A DNA stretch of 8,945 nucleotides from Flavobacteriaceae bacterium UBA3478 (lineage in GTDB: Bacteria > Bacteroidota > Bacteroidia > Flavobacteriales > Flavobacteriaceae): positions 1 through 8,945 of the forward strand of contig DFQX01000102.1 of the NCBI GenBank assembly GCA_002381155.1, given 5' to 3'. Below are positions 1 to 7,329 of the stretch, piece by piece. Below the pieces are notes generated by a model that was not told the DNA's origin, did not search any database, and worked only from the letters and a program-made list of their open reading frames with translations. A program made the position numbers and the translations under genes. The number at the start of each line of letters is the position of its first letter. Positions within the stretch are counted from its first letter, which is position 1.

Positions 1-4
1 TAAC

Positions 5-34
5 AAAAAAAGCCCGGGTAACACCCCGGGCTTT
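5..34 (-). terminator. Intrinsic terminator of rpsA
   Basis: A perfect 10-bp inverted repeat (AAAGCCCGGG at 9-18, CCCGGGCTTT at 25-34) encloses a 6-nt loop. Read on the minus strand, the GC-rich stem is followed by an uninterrupted run of seven T (positions 11 down to 5), the standard rho-independent layout. It begins 24 nt past the rpsA stop codon. On the plus strand the downstream side is only CTTTATTATT, so it may stop opposing transcription weakly, but its main direction is minus. Confidence 0.93.
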
Positions 35-57
35 ATTATTCTAGAAAGAAAAATGAA

Positions 58-1884
58 TTACTCTCCTTTAGACTCCATCTTATCTTTAAGAGCCTGTAGT
101 TGTGCGTTAGCATCTCCTAGAGTAGTCTTAGACTCCTCTGCTTGAGCTTCCATTTTCTTCTTGGCAGCGGTTAAGTTCTTAGCTTCCTGCTCTCTGAAGA
201 TTGCATTATGACTTGCAACTACACGCTTGAAGTCTTTGTTAAATTCGATCACCTTGAATTCAGCCTCATCACCTTTTCCTAGTTTGCTTCCGTCTTCTTT
301 TTCAAGGTGACGAGCAGGGATAAAGGCAACGATATCTTCATTAAAGGTAATAGTAGCACCCTTATCTACTAAATCAGTGATTTTAGCAGTATGAACGGTA
401 CCTTCACCAAACTCAGCCTCATACTTATCCCATGGATTTTCCATAGTTTGTTTGTGACCTAGGCTTAGTTTACGACCATCAACATCTAGCTCAAGAACCT
501 CAACTTCAAGAGTGTCACCAACAGCAACAAACTCAGATGGGTGCTTGATTTTCTTAGTCCAAGATAGATCTGAAATATAGATAAGACCGTCAATACCTTC
601 TTCTAGTTCAAGGAAAACACCGAAGTTGGTAAAGTTTCTAACAATCCCTTTGTGGCGTGAGCCAACAGGATACTTAGAAGTAATATCAGTCCATGGATCT
701 GGAGTAAGTTGTTTTACACCAAGAGACATTTTACGCTCTTCGCGATCAAGAGTAATAACTACTGCTTCAACCTCATCACCAACATTCACGAAATCTTGCG
801 CAGATCTTAAGTGAGTTGACCATGACATTTCTGAAACGTGTACAAGACCTTCAACTCCTTCAGCAACCTCAACAAACGCACCGTAATCAGCAATAACTGC
901 GACTTTACCTTTGATTTTAGAACCAATTTGGATGTCATCGCTAAGTGCTTCCCATGGGTGTTTCTCAAGTTGTTTAAGACCTAATTGAATACGTGACTTG
1001 TTATCATCGAAGTCAAGGATTACAACATTTAATTTCTGGTCAAGCTCAACGATTTCTGATGGGTGGTTGATACGACTCCAAGAAAGATCGGTAATGTGGA
1101 TAAGACCATCAACACCTCCAAGGTCGATAAATACACCATAAGAAGTAACGTTTTTAACCACTCCTTCAAGTACTTGACCTTTTTCAAGCTGCCCGATAAT
1201 TTCTTTTTTCTGCTCCTCAATGTCTGCTTCGATAAGCGCTTTGTGAGAAACAACAACATTTTTGAATTCATGGTTGATTTTAACCACTATGAATTCCATG
1301 TTTTTACCAACATACTGATCGTAGTCACGAATCGGTTTAACATCGATCTGAGAACCAGGAAGGAACGCTTCGATACCAAATACGTCTACAATCATTCCAC
1401 CTTTAGTACGACACTTAACAAAACCTTGTACGATTTCTTCTTTGTCGTGTGCATCGTTAACACGATCCCAAGCCTTGATAGTTCTTGCCTTTCTGTGAGA
1501 AAGAACTAACTGTCCTGACTTGTCCTCGCGAACATCGATAAGTACTTCAACCTCATCACCTACTTTTAGATCTGGGTTGTAACGAAATTCGTTAAGAGAG
1601 ATTACTCCTTCACTCTTTGCGTTGATATCGATGATTGCTTCACGATCTGTAATATTGATTACTTTACCGATAACTACCTCTTCGTGAGCAGTATCAACAA
1701 AGTTTTTCGCTACTAAATCTTCGAATTCTTTTAGTTTTTCATCGTCAACACGCTCAATACCTTCTTGGTATTTATCCCAATCAAAGCTGTCTAAAAAAGC
1801 TTGTGGATTTTGGTTAGTGCTTGTTGATTCTGTAGAAGCAGTTTGCTCGTTTTGAGTCTCTTCTGCCATTTTTTCTTCAGCCAT
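58..1884 (-). CDS. rpsA: 30S ribosomal protein S1
   Basis: This 608-residue protein binds mRNA on the small ribosomal subunit and delivers it for initiation, a role expected to matter where Shine-Dalgarno pairing is little used. Six S1 (OB-fold) repeats are visible at about residues 69-133, 150-218, 236-304, 320-391, 406-478 and 493-562. Repeats 3-5 are the most canonical: each has a G-V/A-F-V/I/L core, then GLIHITDLSW, GLVHVSEMSW or GLIYISDLSW, and ends in a LGxKQ-like strand. Repeats 1, 2 and 6 are more divergent, as is usual for the ribosome-binding and terminal repeats of six-domain S1. The first 30 residues are acidic, Ser/Thr/Gln-rich and probably disordered, and residues 565-608 form a charged helical tail. 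The start is the first ATG; a second Met at residue 6 (ATG at 1869-1867) is possible. The gene has its own promoter, a structured leader and a strong terminator. Confidence 0.97.
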   Translation of the reverse strand: MAEEKMAEETQNEQTASTESTSTNQNPQAFLDSFDWDKYQEGIERVDDEKLKEFEDLVAKNFVDTAHEEVVIGKVINITDREAIIDINAKSEGVISLNEFRYNPDLKVGDEVEVLIDVREDKSGQLVLSHRKARTIKAWDRVNDAHDKEEIVQGFVKCRTKGGMIVDVFGIEAFLPGSQIDVKPIRDYDQYVGKNMEFIVVKINHEFKNVVVSHKALIEADIEEQKKEIIGQLEKGQVLEGVVKNVTSYGVFIDLGGVDGLIHITDLSWSRINHPSEIVELDQKLNVVILDFDDNKSRIQLGLKQLEKHPWEALSDDIQIGSKIKGKVAVIADYGAFVEVAEGVEGLVHVSEMSWSTHLRSAQDFVNVGDEVEAVVITLDREERKMSLGVKQLTPDPWTDITSKYPVGSRHKGIVRNFTNFGVFLELEEGIDGLIYISDLSWTKKIKHPSEFVAVGDTLEVEVLELDVDGRKLSLGHKQTMENPWDKYEAEFGEGTVHTAKITDLVDKGATITFNEDIVAFIPARHLEKEDGSKLGKGDEAEFKVIEFNKDFKRVVASHNAIFREQEAKNLTAAKKKMEAQAEESKTTLGDANAQLQALKDKMESKGE

Positions 1885-1915
1885 AATGCTGTTTCATTTG
1901 TATTTCAGAGACTTC

Positions 1916-2001
1916 TGTGAAGGTTAGCTAAAGCCCTGAAAGTTGTTAAAGCTGACAACTAGTCCTTTTCACCTTCACACCTTTAGGTAGCTTGAAAAGG
2001 A
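1916..2001 (-). promoter_or_regulatory. Structured rpsA leader, candidate pseudoknot
   Basis: The 5' UTR predicted from the promoter at 2005-2035 runs from about 2000 to 1885. It contains two crossing helices. Stem A is 8 bp (plus-strand TCCTTTTC at 1963-1970 with GAAAAGGA at 1994-2001). Stem B is 9 bp (TGTGAAGGT at 1916-1924 with ACCTTCACA at 1971-1979). The order along the RNA is A, B, A', B', and B ends at 1971 directly beside A' at 1970, which is H-type pseudoknot geometry allowing coaxial stacking. The long loop between A' and B' holds a further 6-bp hairpin (AGTTGT 1941-1946, ACAACT 1955-1960). The fold ends about 31 nt before the start codon. E. coli S1 represses its own mRNA through a structured leader, so autogenous control is a reasonable inference. 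I do not recognise this as a named RNA family. Confidence 0.5.
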
Positions 2002-2004
2002 GCG

Positions 2005-2035
2005 CAAAAATAACGATAAAATATTGATTAACAAA
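2005..2035 (-). promoter_or_regulatory. rpsA promoter, Bacteroidota consensus
   Basis: On the minus strand the sequence reads TTTG (2035-2032), exactly 19 bp, then TATTTTTG (2012-2005). This matches every fixed position of the Bacteroidota primary-sigma promoter, TTTG-N19-TAnnTTTG. The start site should lie a few bases past the -7 element, near 1998-2001, giving a leader of about 115 nt before rpsA. The -33 box directly abuts the T-run of the probable cmk terminator. Confidence 0.85.
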
Positions 2036-2036
2036 T

Positions 2037-2063
2037 AAAAAGAACGGAGTTTCAGACTCGTTC
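2037..2063 (-). terminator. Probable lon-cmk terminator at cmk stop
   Basis: In the minus-strand RNA, GAACGAGT (2063-2056) pairs with ACTCCGTTC (2050-2042) through 8 bp with one bulged C. The loop is 5 nt, and five T follow (2041-2037). The stem includes the last cmk codons, and the TGA stop (2054-2052) lies mostly in the loop. The stem is modest, so partial read-through into rpsA is plausible. Its position just before a consensus promoter supports a transcript boundary here. Confidence 0.6.
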
Positions 2064-2699
2064 CTGATACAATTGAATAGCCTTTTCTAGCTGCTGGTTT
2101 AAACTAAGATCTGAGTTGTCAAAATAGATCGCATCTGCTGCGGCACGAAGCGGATCAGTAGCTCGGTTCTCATCTTGAAAATCTCTTGATTTCAGGTTCT
2201 CAAGCACTTCTTCTATACTAACCTTATCTCCTTTAGCGATCAGCTCATTATATCTTCTTTGCGCCCTAATCTCTGGGCGAGCAGTCATGAATAACTTTAG
2301 CCTGGCTGAAGGAAATACTACAGTACCAATATCCCTGCCATCCATAACTACCGATTGAGGTACTTTTTGCTGAAGCTCTACAAGTTTTTTTCGAACCTCG
2401 GGTATCTGAGCAACCCCGCTTACCTTATTAGACACCTCCATCTTGCGTATTTCATTTTCAACCACCGCTCCATTAAGGCAGATTTCGTTTTGAGCATTGA
2501 AACTAACCTCAATATCATCTAGCTGATCGATCAATTCCTTATCATTCAGGTTATGTCTGATTTGATGTAAGGCGACTGCTCTGTACATTGCACCTGAATC
2601 TAGGTACAAGATATCCAGATGTTTTGCAAGGGCTTTAGCAAGAGTAGATTTACCGGTCGAAGAATGACCATCAATAGCTATTTGAATTCTTTCTGACAT
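2052..2699 (-). CDS. cmk: Cytidylate (dCMP/CMP) kinase
   Basis: This 215-residue cytoplasmic enzyme phosphorylates CMP and dCMP with ATP in pyrimidine nucleotide salvage and synthesis. The nucleotide-binding loop GHSSTGKS is at residues 11-18. The family signatures LDSGAMYRA (33-41), GRDIGT (121-126) and RDFQDENRATDPL (172-184, lid and CMP-contact region) follow, and the length is typical. The frame stays open upstream to an ATG at 2747, which would add 16 residues and overlap lon by 44 bp. I chose 2699 because MSERIQIAIDG gives the usual short N-terminus and sits 4 nt after the lon stop. It probably shares a transcript with lon. rpsA follows after 167 bp, and the cmk-rpsA neighbourhood is also found in E. 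coli. A hairpin terminator overlaps its stop codon. Confidence 0.95.
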   Translation of the reverse strand: MSERIQIAIDGHSSTGKSTLAKALAKHLDILYLDSGAMYRAVALHQIRHNLNDKELIDQLDDIEVSFNAQNEICLNGAVVENEIRKMEVSNKVSGVAQIPEVRKKLVELQQKVPQSVVMDGRDIGTVVFPSARLKLFMTARPEIRAQRRYNELIAKGDKVSIEEVLENLKSRDFQDENRATDPLRAAADAIYFDNSDLSLNQQLEKAIQLYQERV

Positions 2700-2703
2700 G
2701 CGT

Positions 2704-5148
2704 TTAAAGCGTATGGCTTCCTTTTTGTTTGAGAAGTGATTCGTCAATCACCTGACTCATTCGTGACACGTAGGTAAATTTAACACCCTTAAGATATTCT
2801 GGCTCAATGGCTTCAACATCTTTTTTATTCTGCTCTGACAAAATGATTTGTTTAATACCTGAGCGCTTAGCAGCCAATAGCTTCTCTTTAATGCCTCCGA
2901 CTGGCAACACCCTACCACGTAATGTTATTTCTCCACTCATCGCAAGATTTGCCCTAACCTTTCGAGAAGTAAATGCAGAAACAAGTGCCGTAAGCATCGT
3001 TATCCCAGCTGAAGGCCCGTCTTTAGGGGTGGCTCCTTCAGGCACATGTATGTGAATATTGGTTCCCTCGATTTTTTCCATAGGGATTCCTAGTTCATCA
3101 TGATGAGATCGAATAAATGCTAGAGCGATGCTTGCTGACTCTTTCATTACATTCCCGAGATTACCGGTAATGGTAAGCGCACCTTTACCTTTTGAAAGAC
3201 TAGCTTCAATAAAAAGAATGGCTCCCCCTACCGAAGTCCAAGCTAGACCGGTAACTACTCCAGGAATAGCATTCGACTCACTCAGATCATTCATATATCT
3301 CTTAGAACCCATAATCTCGTAAAGCTCTTCAACAGAAGGACTCACGGCATAATCGGTCTCCATCGCAACCGATTTAGCAATATGTCGAACGAGTTTCGCG
3401 ATTTGCTTCTCTAAGCCTCTAACTCCTGACTCTCGAGTATACTCCTCAACAATAACTCGAACGAGTTTGTCGCTTAGTTTTAAATGCTTTTTCTCTAGAC
3501 CATGCTCCTTCAACTGCTTAGGAAGCAGATATTTCTTAGCGATTTGAATCTTCTCCTCTGTGGTGTAACCACTTACTTCTATAAGCTCCATTCGGTCACG
3601 TAATGCGGGCTGAATTTCTCCGATATTATTGGCCGTGGCGATAAACATTACTTTAGAGAGATCATAACCGATTTCTAAAAAGTTGTCATAGAAACTATCA
3701 TTTTGCTCGGGATCTAATACCTCTAATAGCGCTGATGAAGGATCACCTTGAGAACTGTAGCTCACTTTATCAATCTCGTCTAAAACAAAAACTGGATTTG
3801 AGGTTTCTGCCTTTTTAATTTGACTGATGATACGACCCGGCATTGCACCAATATACGTTTTCCGATGACCTCGTATTTCGGCTTCATCACGTAATCCCCC
3901 TAGAGACATTCTAACGTATTTTCTGCCCATAGCTTCTGCAATCGATTTTCCTAATGAGGTTTTTCCTACACCAGGAGGGCCGTATAAACAGAGAATTGGA
4001 GACTTCATATCTCCACGTAATTTCAACACTGCCAAGTGTTCGATAATTCGACGCTTTACCTCTTGTAAACCGTAATGGTCACGATCTAGAATTTCTTGAG
4101 CAGCTTTTAGATCAATGGAGTCTTCTGAAAAAATATTAAACGGTAGGTCGAGAAGGAGTTCTAGATAATTTCGTTGAATCGTATATTCTGCTACTTGCGG
4201 ATTCATTCGTTGTAACTTAGAGACTTCTTTCTCAAAATGATTGGCAATTTCAGCACTCCAGACCTTAGTCTTTGCCGTTTCTCTCATTTGAGCAATTTCT
4301 TGCTCATAAGAAACACCTCCAAGCTCCTCCTGAATCGTGCGCATTTGCTGTTGTAAGAAATACTCGCGTTGCTGTTGATCAAGATCAGAACGAACTTTTG
4401 ACTGAATATCGTTCTTGAGCTCTAATCGTTGATGTTCCAAGTTCATCAACTTTAAGGTTCGTAAGGCTCGCTCTTTCAAATCTCCCAACTCGAGCAATTC
4501 TTGCTTTTCAGTTACTGTTAAATTGAGATTAGAAGAAACAAAATTGATTAAGAAAGATCCGCTTTGAATATTCTGAATCGCGAATGAAGCCTCACTAGGA
4601 AGATTAGGGTTCACCTTAATGATTTTTAAGGCGAGTTCCTTGATTCCGTCAACGATTGCTATGAACTCAGCATCGTTAGTGTTAGGGCGAATCTCAACTA
4701 ATTCTGTGACTTTTGCCACGAGAAAGGGGTCAGTTTGCACCATTTCTGAAAGGTGAAAACGTTTTTTACCCTGAATAATAATCGTGGTATTGCCATCAGG
4801 CATCTGTAATACACGAAGAATTTTAGCAACCGTACCTATCGGATACAAGTCTTCAATACTCGGATTCTCAACTGCTGCATCGCGCTGCCCAACTACTCCG
4901 ATCGTTTTAGACCCTTGATTAGCAGCCTTAATCAGTGCAATAGAGGTGTCTCGACCTGCGGTAACTGGTACTACAACCCCAGGAAATAAAACGGTATTTC
5001 TAAGCGGAAGAATCGGCAGCTGCGCTGGCACATCCTCTTTATTCATCTCCTCCTCATCTTCAGGAGTGAGAAGTGGAATTAATTCTGCATCATCTTCGAT
5101 TCCAGAAGCGGACATATTGTCAATACCGATATATAATTTTGAATCCAT
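2704..5148 (-). CDS. lon: ATP-dependent protease La (Lon)
   Basis: This cytoplasmic AAA+ serine protease of 814 residues degrades misfolded and selected regulatory proteins. The substrate-binding LON domain spans about residues 43-235 (LPILPLRNTVLFPG at 44-57). A helical, Gln-rich coiled-coil region follows (about 240-320), with REYFLQQQMRTIQEELG at 261-277. The AAA+ module has Walker A GPPGVGKT (390-397), Walker B VFVLDEID (453-460) and ATANN (504-508). The C-terminal protease domain carries PKDGPSAG with catalytic Ser713, and Lys756 in GGIKEKLLAA, the same 43-residue spacing as Ser679/Lys722 of E. coli Lon. All catalytic elements are intact. It is about 30 residues longer than E. coli Lon, mostly from an acidic N-terminal leader (EDDAELIPLLTPEDEEEM, 18-35). 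A later start at Met12 is possible. cmk follows after 4 nt; a long inverted repeat lies just upstream. Confidence 0.97.
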   Translation of the reverse strand: MDSKLYIGIDNMSASGIEDDAELIPLLTPEDEEEMNKEDVPAQLPILPLRNTVLFPGVVVPVTAGRDTSIALIKAANQGSKTIGVVGQRDAAVENPSIEDLYPIGTVAKILRVLQMPDGNTTIIIQGKKRFHLSEMVQTDPFLVAKVTELVEIRPNTNDAEFIAIVDGIKELALKIIKVNPNLPSEASFAIQNIQSGSFLINFVSSNLNLTVTEKQELLELGDLKERALRTLKLMNLEHQRLELKNDIQSKVRSDLDQQQREYFLQQQMRTIQEELGGVSYEQEIAQMRETAKTKVWSAEIANHFEKEVSKLQRMNPQVAEYTIQRNYLELLLDLPFNIFSEDSIDLKAAQEILDRDHYGLQEVKRRIIEHLAVLKLRGDMKSPILCLYGPPGVGKTSLGKSIAEAMGRKYVRMSLGGLRDEAEIRGHRKTYIGAMPGRIISQIKKAETSNPVFVLDEIDKVSYSSQGDPSSALLEVLDPEQNDSFYDNFLEIGYDLSKVMFIATANNIGEIQPALRDRMELIEVSGYTTEEKIQIAKKYLLPKQLKEHGLEKKHLKLSDKLVRVIVEEYTRESGVRGLEKQIAKLVRHIAKSVAMETDYAVSPSVEELYEIMGSKRYMNDLSESNAIPGVVTGLAWTSVGGAILFIEASLSKGKGALTITGNLGNVMKESASIALAFIRSHHDELGIPMEKIEGTNIHIHVPEGATPKDGPSAGITMLTALVSAFTSRKVRANLAMSGEITLRGRVLPVGGIKEKLLAAKRSGIKQIILSEQNKKDVEAIEPEYLKGVKFTYVSRMSQVIDESLLKQKGSHTL

Positions 5149-5170
5149 TAAATAGATTTAAGTCAATATG

Positions 5171-5207
5171 TCAGCGTTCAATACCTAAAATTGGTATTGA
5201 GCGGTGA
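5171..5207. repeat. Inverted repeat upstream of lon, possible operator or leader hairpin
   Basis: Arms 5171-5185 and 5193-5207 flank a 7-nt AT loop. The inner 8 bp (TCAATACC / GGTATTGA) are perfect. Outward there is one G-T wobble, two pairs, one G-G mismatch and three more pairs. A third copy of the half-site, CGTTCAATTCC, occurs directly at 5229-5239 and differs by one base from CGTTCAATACC at 5175-5185. The element starts 22 bp before the lon ATG, so it could be a regulator-binding site or a hairpin in the lon leader. It does not resemble the CIRCE element. Confidence 0.5.
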
Positions 5208-5223
5208 TTTTAAAGTTCTGCTA

Positions 5224-5277
5224 ATAAACGTTCAATTCCTATGCCAAGTGTTGCTTGTAACATTTAAAAACGTTTAT
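5224..5277. repeat. 9-bp inverted repeat upstream of the DUF2807 gene
   Basis: ATAAACGTT at 5224-5232 and its exact reverse complement AACGTTTAT at 5269-5277 are separated by 36 bp, and both contain the palindrome AACGTT. The left arm overlaps the third half-site of the lon-side repeat. The right arm ends 25 bp before the DUF2807 start codon. No clear TTTG/TAnnTTTG promoter was found on either strand of 5149-5302, so the promoters of both divergent genes remain unplaced. Confidence 0.35.
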
Positions 5278-5302
5278 CGTCATCAAATAAACCACATACA
5301 CT

Positions 5303-6001
5303 ATGAATACATTCTCAAAATTAAGTTTTGCAATTATTGCCTTATTAAGTTTTCATCTAAAAGCTCAGAATGAAATGACCAAAGATACGGGAGCTTATGA
5401 TGCTATTCATATCTCAGGCCCTTTTGAAGTAACACTTACCAAAGGTCAAGAAGGAAGCATCAGTTTCGAGGGTGATGAAAAAGAACTAGAAAAAGTGACC
5501 TACAAAATCAAAAATAATGCACTCTATATCGGTTTAGAAAAGACCAGATTCTTGGTATCATGGAATTCTATTAAAGGAAAAATCTATGTAGAAATTCCTG
5601 TTCAAGATATCAATGAACTCAGTATATCCGGATCTGGTTCTGTGAAAGGTAGTATTCCTGAAAGCGACGATCTTAAATTAGCCATATCAGGATCAGGCGA
5701 TCTGCATATTGAAGCAAATGCTGAAATCTTAGATTGTTCCATCTCAGGTTCTGGAGATATTCATGCAACAGGAGCAGCTGAGGAATTAAAGGTTTCGATC
5801 GCGGGCTCTGGAAGCGTTATGGCAGACACCATAAAAGCGAAAGATGTTAAAGTCCGTATCGCAGGCTCTGGTGATGCAAAGGTTCACGCAACGAAAAGCC
5901 TAGATGTGAGTATTGCAGGTTCTGGAGCTGTGAGTTATAAAGGAAATCCGACTAAAATCTCTCAGGATATCGCTGGATCAGGCAAGGTTCGCGCAAACTA
6001 A
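5303..6001 (+). CDS. Secreted head-GIN domain protein (DUF2807)
   Basis: This 232-residue protein is probably exported. Residues 1-21 form a signal peptide (hydrophobic FAIIALLSF, then HLKAQ, with likely cleavage after Ala21). The opening ISGPFEVTLTKG (37-48) is characteristic of the head-GIN/DUF2807 family, which is very common in Bacteroidota. The C-terminal half holds seven hexapeptides of the form x-I-S/A-G-S-G starting at residues 107, 127, 146, 165, 185, 203 and 222, a period of 18-20 residues that fits turns of a right-handed beta-solenoid. The family is described as putative auto-transporter adhesins, but no function is firmly known, and no membrane anchor or T9SS C-terminal signal is evident. 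It diverges from lon and converges on the transporter gene, with overlapping stop codons. Confidence 0.88.
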   Translation: MNTFSKLSFAIIALLSFHLKAQNEMTKDTGAYDAIHISGPFEVTLTKGQEGSISFEGDEKELEKVTYKIKNNALYIGLEKTRFLVSWNSIKGKIYVEIPVQDINELSISGSGSVKGSIPESDDLKLAISGSGDLHIEANAEILDCSISGSGDIHATGAAEELKVSIAGSGSVMADTIKAKDVKVRIAGSGDAKVHATKSLDVSIAGSGAVSYKGNPTKISQDIAGSGKVRAN

Positions 6002-7329
6002 GGGTTCGGGATCGCCTTTCGAAGTCTTCGAAGCAAAATGGCTCCGATTAGAAAGAATACGCCAAGAAATAGTGCTGCACTGCGCATACTTCCCGTTACC
6101 TGGGCAATATAACCATACAAGAAGGTACCAATAACAATCCCAATTTTTTCAGCCACCTCGTAAAAGCTAAAATACGAGGTGGTATCTTCTGTATTGGGGA
6201 GATTTTGAGAATAGGTCGATCGAGACAAGGTCTGAATACTACCCATCACTAAACCTACAAAACCCGCAGCGATATAAAATTCATTGGGCGTTTCAACAAA
6301 AAAGGCATAAACGCAAAGTAGCATCCATATAGTGTTAATTACCACAAGTAAACTGATGTTATTGTAGCGTTCTGCTAATCTTCCCGTGATTACCGAACCT
6401 ATAATCGCAACCAATTGAATCAGCAGGATGCTAACGATCAGGCCAACGGTTCGTTCGGTATCTCCTCCCCAATTGATTTCTTGCTCTCCGAAATAAGCTG
6501 CAATGAGTAGAATGGTTTGAACCGCCATGCTGTATATAAAGAAAGCGACTAGATACTTCTTTAAAAAACTAAGTTCTTTGATCTCTGCTCTTACTTTCTT
6601 TAGTTCATTAAATCCTCCAAGAAAAATCTCCTTACGACTCCCCTCTTTTTTATTCCCTTTAGGCATATACCAAAAGGTGTACTGACTGAAAAGCATCCAC
6701 CATACCCCAACGGTAATAAAGGAATAACGCATGGCAATCATCTCTGCAGGTTGGTCAGGGGAACCTTCGATACCAAACAGATCGGGCTTCATCACCATCG
6801 CTAGATTGACCACTAGTAACAGCACGCTACCCACGTATCCCATCGAAAACCCTTTGGCGCTTATGCGATCTTGTTGTTCTTTGTGGGCTACATCTGGTAA
6901 ATAAGAATTATAGATGGCAATACTCATCCAACTACCAACCAGTCCTCCAAAGTAAAAAAGTAGGCTTAAGTAGATATAATCTAAAGAGAACCAATACAAA
7001 CCGATACAAGACAAGGCTCCGAGATAACAGAAGAACTTTAGAAAAAAACGTTTATTACCTAAGTAATCAGCAATTCCCGACACCATTGGGGTGGCTAAGG
7101 CAATCACTACAAAAGCAGCTGAACTAACATAAGAAATAAGTACACCTCTTTCTAAATCAAGACCAAAAACACGAACCGATTCAACATCATAAAGACGAAA
7201 TAAAGCGCCGTAAAAAATGGGGAAAACTGCTGAAGAAATAACCAAACTGTACACTGAATTCGCCCAGTCGTAGAAAGCCCAAGCGTTTAACATTTTCTTC
7301 GATCCTTTCTCTAACTCGTTTCTCTTCAT
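5998..7329 (-). CDS. UMF1-family MFS transporter (Atg22-like)
   Basis: This is a 443-residue inner-membrane permease with about 12 predicted helices, at roughly residues 24-44, 65-85, 98-114, 118-138, 160-180, 203-220, 257-280, 296-315, 326-344, 352-366, 394-411 and 416-434. The N-terminal AFYDWANSVYSLVI (18-31) and QTLSRSTYSQNLP (366-378) are hallmarks of the UMF1/Atg22-like branch of the major facilitator superfamily. GIADYLGNKRFF (85-96) matches the MFS loop 2-3 motif. The central loop (224-256) is charged, as usual between the two six-helix halves. The substrate of bacterial members is not known; fungal Atg22 exports amino acids from the vacuole, and I do not transfer that function. The start is the first ATG; Met13 is an alternative. 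A weak -7-like TACATTTT lies at 7357-7350 on the minus strand without a matching -33 box. Confidence 0.92.
   Translation of the reverse strand: MKRNELEKGSKKMLNAWAFYDWANSVYSLVISSAVFPIFYGALFRLYDVESVRVFGLDLERGVLISYVSSAAFVVIALATPMVSGIADYLGNKRFFLKFFCYLGALSCIGLYWFSLDYIYLSLLFYFGGLVGSWMSIAIYNSYLPDVAHKEQQDRISAKGFSMGYVGSVLLLVVNLAMVMKPDLFGIEGSPDQPAEMIAMRYSFITVGVWWMLFSQYTFWYMPKGNKKEGSRKEIFLGGFNELKKVRAEIKELSFLKKYLVAFFIYSMAVQTILLIAAYFGEQEINWGGDTERTVGLIVSILLIQLVAIIGSVITGRLAERYNNISLLVVINTIWMLLCVYAFFVETPNEFYIAAGFVGLVMGSIQTLSRSTYSQNLPNTEDTTSYFSFYEVAEKIGIVIGTFLYGYIAQVTGSMRSAALFLGVFFLIGAILLRRLRKAIPNP

Noticed and set aside
1063..1509. 148-codon open frame on the plus strand opposite rpsA, with GTG start
   Set aside because: It lies fully antisense to the well-supported S1 gene. 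Its Phe/Asn/Val-rich composition is what the complement of S1 codons produces, and no domain or upstream signal is visible.
4946..5155. 69-codon plus-strand frame opposite the lon N-terminus
   Set aside because: It is Ser/Gly-rich, antisense to the conserved LON domain, and has no promoter or initiation signal.
5191..5373. 60-codon plus-strand frame with a TTG start ahead of the DUF2807 gene
   Set aside because: It runs out of frame into the DUF2807 signal peptide, starts inside the inverted repeat and has no recognisable sequence features.
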